Source: Thalassospiraceae bacterium (lineage in GTDB: Bacteria > Pseudomonadota > Alphaproteobacteria > Rhodospirillales > Magnetovibrionaceae). Taken from it: a DNA stretch of 6,968 nt. Position numbers and translations under genes: made by a program. Below, one piece after another: positions 5,830 through 6,968 of this stretch. Location of the stretch: positions 1 to 6,968 of the forward strand of contig DAOVVL010000102.1 in the NCBI GenBank assembly GCA_030637205.1. Direction: 5' to 3'. The notes beneath the pieces were generated by a model. It was not told the DNA's origin, did no database searches, and saw only the letters and a list, made by a program, of their open reading frames with translations. The number at the start of each line of letters is the position of its first letter. Positions within the stretch are counted from its first letter, which is position 1.

Positions 5830-6960
5830 CTATGAGATGCTTTCAGCTTGTTCGCGACTAAATTCGAGGTAGATATCGCCCCCAAAGGCGCGTTTGTCCA
5901 CCTGTTCCAGGCCGCCAATTTCTTCCGCGCCACTGATCTGGCCCCCACCAAAGGCCGGAACCGCACCTGAGCCAAGGGTTTCGGGGCTCTGAAACCAGTG
6001 CAGGGCATCAATCAGGTTTGCATCCAAAAAGGCCTGATTTAAGCTTGCGCCGGTTTCCACCAGCACCCGGTTCATGCCGCGCTCAGCCAATGCGCCGCCC
6101 ACCCAGTGCAGATCGGGCCTGCCATGGGCGTCCACCGCTTCGGCGCTAATAATCAAAACCCCGAGCTTTTCCAGACGCGCTGCTTTGGCGCTTTCGCTAT
6201 GATCGCCCGTAATAATCCAAAGCGGTGCGATCTCCAGCGTATTCAACAGCGCCGCCGTTTCGTCGATTTGCAGGCGGCTGTCGAGCAAGATGCGCACCGG
6301 GGTCGAACTTTCCATTCCGGGCAAGCGAACCGTATAGCTGGGATCATCAGACAGCACCGTTCCAATACCAAACAGCACCGCATCATGGCGGCTGCGCAAC
6401 AGGTGGCCGTGGGCGCGCGATATGGCGTTGGTGATCTGGGTTGCTTCGCCCGCTTTCCTGGCAATAAAGCCATCAATGGAGGCGGCAATTTTAAGGGCAA
6501 ACAAAGGCCGGTCCTGGGTGATGCGCAAAAAGAAGCCCGCGTTCAGCCGCCGGGCTGCATTTTCCAGCACCCCTTCGACCACTTCGATGCCGGCTTTTTT
6601 TAGAATTTCGATGCCTTTACCTGCGGTGCGCGGGTCAGGATCGCGGGTCGCGATGACCGCGCGGGCAATGCCGGCGTTGACCAGCGCATCGGCACACGGC
6701 GGCGTTTCACCGCTGTGCGCGCACGGTTCCAGCGTCACGTACGCGGTGGCCCCTTTTGCTAAGTCACCGGCTTGGGTTAAGGCTTCGGTTTCAGCGTGGG
6801 GTCGCCCGCCCGGTTGGGTCCAGCCGCGCCCGATGACTTTCGCGTCCTTGACCAGCACACAGCCGACCGCCGGATTGGGCGCGACTTGGCCTAAGCCCCG
6901 CCCAGCCAACAACAGTGCGTGGCGCATCTGTTCAAGATCAAATGGATCAGTCTTCGTCAC
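5830..6960 (-). CDS. ribD: Bifunctional diaminohydroxyphosphoribosylaminopyrimidine deaminase / 5-amino-6-(5-phosphoribosylamino)uracil reductase
   Basis: RibD performs steps two and three of the GTP branch of riboflavin synthesis: deamination of the pyrimidine, then NADPH-dependent reduction of the ribosyl side chain. The 376 residues are the usual length for the fused form. The N-terminal zinc deaminase (about 10-145) shows APNPAVGCVLV at 27-37, HAETEA at 55-60 with His55 and Glu57, and LEPCAHSGETPPCADAL at 77-93 with Cys80 and Cys89. The reductase (about 150-370) shows LKIAASIDGFIA at 156-167, SRHDAVLFGIGTVLSDDPSYTVR at 190-212 and a later RVLVETGASLNQAFL. The start shown is GTG 6960. ATG at 6927, 11 codons in, is a fair alternative because the first conserved residues come after it. 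Only eight bases remain upstream (minus TAACCTGA), which hold two possible stop codons for a preceding gene, so the operon may continue beyond the edge. Confidence 0.95.
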   Translation of the reverse strand: MTKTDPFDLEQMRHALLLAGRGLGQVAPNPAVGCVLVKDAKVIGRGWTQPGGRPHAETEALTQAGDLAKGATAYVTLEPCAHSGETPPCADALVNAGIARAVIATRDPDPRTAGKGIEILKKAGIEVVEGVLENAARRLNAGFFLRITQDRPLFALKIAASIDGFIARKAGEATQITNAISRAHGHLLRSRHDAVLFGIGTVLSDDPSYTVRLPGMESSTPVRILLDSRLQIDETAALLNTLEIAPLWIITGDHSESAKAARLEKLGVLIISAEAVDAHGRPDLHWVGGALAERGMNRVLVETGASLNQAFLDANLIDALHWFQSPETLGSGAVPAFGGGQISGAEEIGGLEQVDKRAFGGDIYLEFSREQAESIS

Positions 6961-6968
6961 TCAGGTTA

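Larger units (their letters stand above)
2134..6960 (-). other. Riboflavin-nusB-thiL operon
   Basis: Six genes run in one direction in the order ribD, ribE, ribBX, ribH, nusB, thiL, with gaps of 2, 6, 3, 11 and 23 bases. No terminator or promoter was seen between them. The Shine-Dalgarno sequences of ribBX and ribH lie within the final codons of the gene before, and ribE and nusB have no obvious site of their own. This points to one transcript with translational coupling. The promoter lies outside the window to the right, where the operon may include further genes. No FMN riboswitch was recognised inside. Confidence 0.85.

Noticed and set aside
5828..6968. FMN riboswitch (RFN element) controlling the rib genes
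   Set aside because: There is no non-coding space for it: the gaps between the rib genes are two to six bases, and only eight bases lie upstream of ribD. If present, it is outside the window.

Overview
This window is a stretch of ordinary chromosomal housekeeping genes from a Gram-negative bacterium, most likely an alphaproteobacterium. A Rhodospirillales-like, possibly marine lineage is my inference. The reasons are the gene order ribD-ribE-ribB-ribH-nusB-thiL, the proton-pumping pyrophosphatase whose closest remembered motifs are those of Rhodospirillum-type enzymes, and moderate GC content. All eight genes are on the minus strand, so transcription runs from the right edge to the left edge. 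I see no mobile element, CRISPR array, tRNA, rRNA or plus-strand gene.

The right two thirds (about 2134-6960) is a tightly packed operon. RibD (deaminase/reductase), RibE (riboflavin synthase), a RibB fused to a degenerate RibA-like domain (RibBX type) and RibH (lumazine synthase) make up most of the riboflavin pathway. They are followed by nusB (transcription antitermination) and thiL (thiamine-monophosphate kinase). Gaps between these genes are 2, 6, 3, 11 and 23 bases, and several Shine-Dalgarno sequences lie inside the end of the preceding gene. Active GTP cyclohydrolase II, the first step of the GTP branch, is not encoded here: the C-terminal domain of the RibB fusion has lost the zinc-binding cysteines.

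After a 60-base gap containing a perfect -10 hexamer comes a gene for a small single-pass membrane protein of unknown function, faintly FliL-like in layout (1582-2073). A 186-base gap follows, holding a clear rho-independent terminator and short repeats. Next is hppA, a membrane-bound proton-pumping pyrophosphatase that runs off the left edge. It is cut just before the residue that would reveal whether it depends on potassium.

I found no previously undescribed system. The points most worth a second look are the RibBX fusion, the uncharacterised membrane protein, and the terminator and repeats in the hppA leader.
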